Below are positions 63,664 to 64,000 of a stretch of 64,000 nt of DNA, in pieces. The translations under genes and the position numbers were made by a program. The DNA is from RUG191 sp045642225 (GTDB lineage: Bacteria; Bacillota; Clostridia; Lachnospirales; Lachnospiraceae): positions 62,001-126,000 of the forward strand of contig JAZUIN010000024.1 in the NCBI GenBank assembly GCA_045642225.1, in the 5' to 3' direction. The notes beneath the pieces were generated by a model. That model was not told the DNA's origin. It searched no databases and saw only the letters and a program-made list of their open reading frames with translations. How positions within the stretch are numbered: the first letter of the stretch is position 1; the number at the start of each line of letters is the position of its first letter.

Positions 63664-64000
63664 AAAGTACTCCTTTCTCTCCCTAAGCGAATCGCTACTA
63701 TATTATAAGGAAGCATTACACTCACCGCTTATAATACTGCCTAGGATATCTTCCCCAATTATAGTTGATAGATAACTACATTATATATGAAACATCTTTA
63801 AAAATAAACAAAAATTGGACATAGTTATAGTAGTTCTTTATTTTTATCGGACACAAGTTGTAATTACTTTACACTAAATAATAAAAAATTTTTAAAATAG
63901 TTGATTTTTTTATTAACTATAAATTGTGAATATGTGGATATATCCTTCAGCTTATTTTATTTGAATGTATGAACAAAACAAAATATATTTCTCTACATAA
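63664..64000 (-). other. upstream region of the giant surface protein gene
   Basis: Non-coding, very AT-rich beyond 63780. It holds the AAAGGAG ribosome site and several TATAAT-like boxes on the minus strand (near 63702-63707 and 63780-63785), but none with a convincing -35 at proper spacing. A long leader is possible. No riboswitch was recognised. The next gene upstream lies outside the window. Confidence 0.4.

Overview
The window reads as chromosomal DNA of a low-GC anaerobic Firmicute, most likely a member of the Lachnospiraceae (inference). The support is: AT-rich DNA with strong AGGAGG ribosome sites; rubrerythrin, flavodiiron and rubredoxin oxidative-stress genes; class III fructose bisphosphatase; a two-subunit transketolase; a DegV/DAK2 fatty acid kinase pair; a BspA-type leucine-rich-repeat protein; and a class B sortase. 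Nearly every gene lies on the minus strand. Only a small lipoprotein (21023) and galM (49583) lie on the plus strand. No tRNA, rRNA, CRISPR array or intact mobile element was seen.

Region by region, in plus-strand coordinates. 1-9.7 kb is a sulfur-amino-acid block. It holds metY (cut by the window edge) and cysK behind a tiny Cys-rich leader peptide. Next comes a tightly packed series transcribed in the order fprA, copA, metF, MetH-activation gene, metH, ending in a strong terminator. 9.7-14 kb holds two rubrerythrin-type peroxide-defence genes, a membrane HD-GYP phosphodiesterase and a YunG-like protein behind a structured leader. 14-16.3 kb looks like a small decayed island, with a frameshifted AlbA_2/ATPase regulator, an orphan plus-strand terminator, short repeats and a hairpin-rich non-coding patch. 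16.3-20.9 kb is the str cluster rpsL-rpsG-fusA-tuf, in which fusA carries an in-frame amber codon. 21-31.3 kb holds a nine-gene lipid operon: Lgt-like transferase, two PlsC acyltransferases, acyl-ACP synthetase, dedicated ACP, FakB/DegV, GPH transporter, FakA/DAK2 and an alpha/beta hydrolase. Small DUF4190-like membrane proteins flank it. 31.5-39.5 kb is rpoB-rpoC plus a small membrane gene. In many Firmicutes rpoC is followed directly by the str cluster, so the lipid block splits a usually contiguous informational locus.

39.7-53 kb is mixed housekeeping: a chemoreceptor, split transketolase, an AAA ATPase, a radical SAM protein, a zinc phospholipase C-like protein, FBPase III, galM (plus strand), a CheY-like regulator, a CDF metal exporter and a YhhN lysoplasmalogenase-like protein. 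53.2-63.7 kb is a surface operon transcribed leftwards. It encodes a 2658-residue secreted protein with about 25 related repeats and two FN3 domains, then a class B sortase, then an LRR protein with a plausible sorting signal (TPKTAD, hydrophobic span, basic tail).

The most interesting points are the complete lipid uptake and acyl-transfer operon placed between rpoC and rpsL; the 19-residue Cys-rich leader ORF before cysK with a near-consensus promoter; the amber codon in the only fusA seen here; two fusion genes that keep a full ribosome site and start for their C-terminal domain (CopZ-like, rubrerythrin); and the sortase/LRR/giant-repeat surface module.
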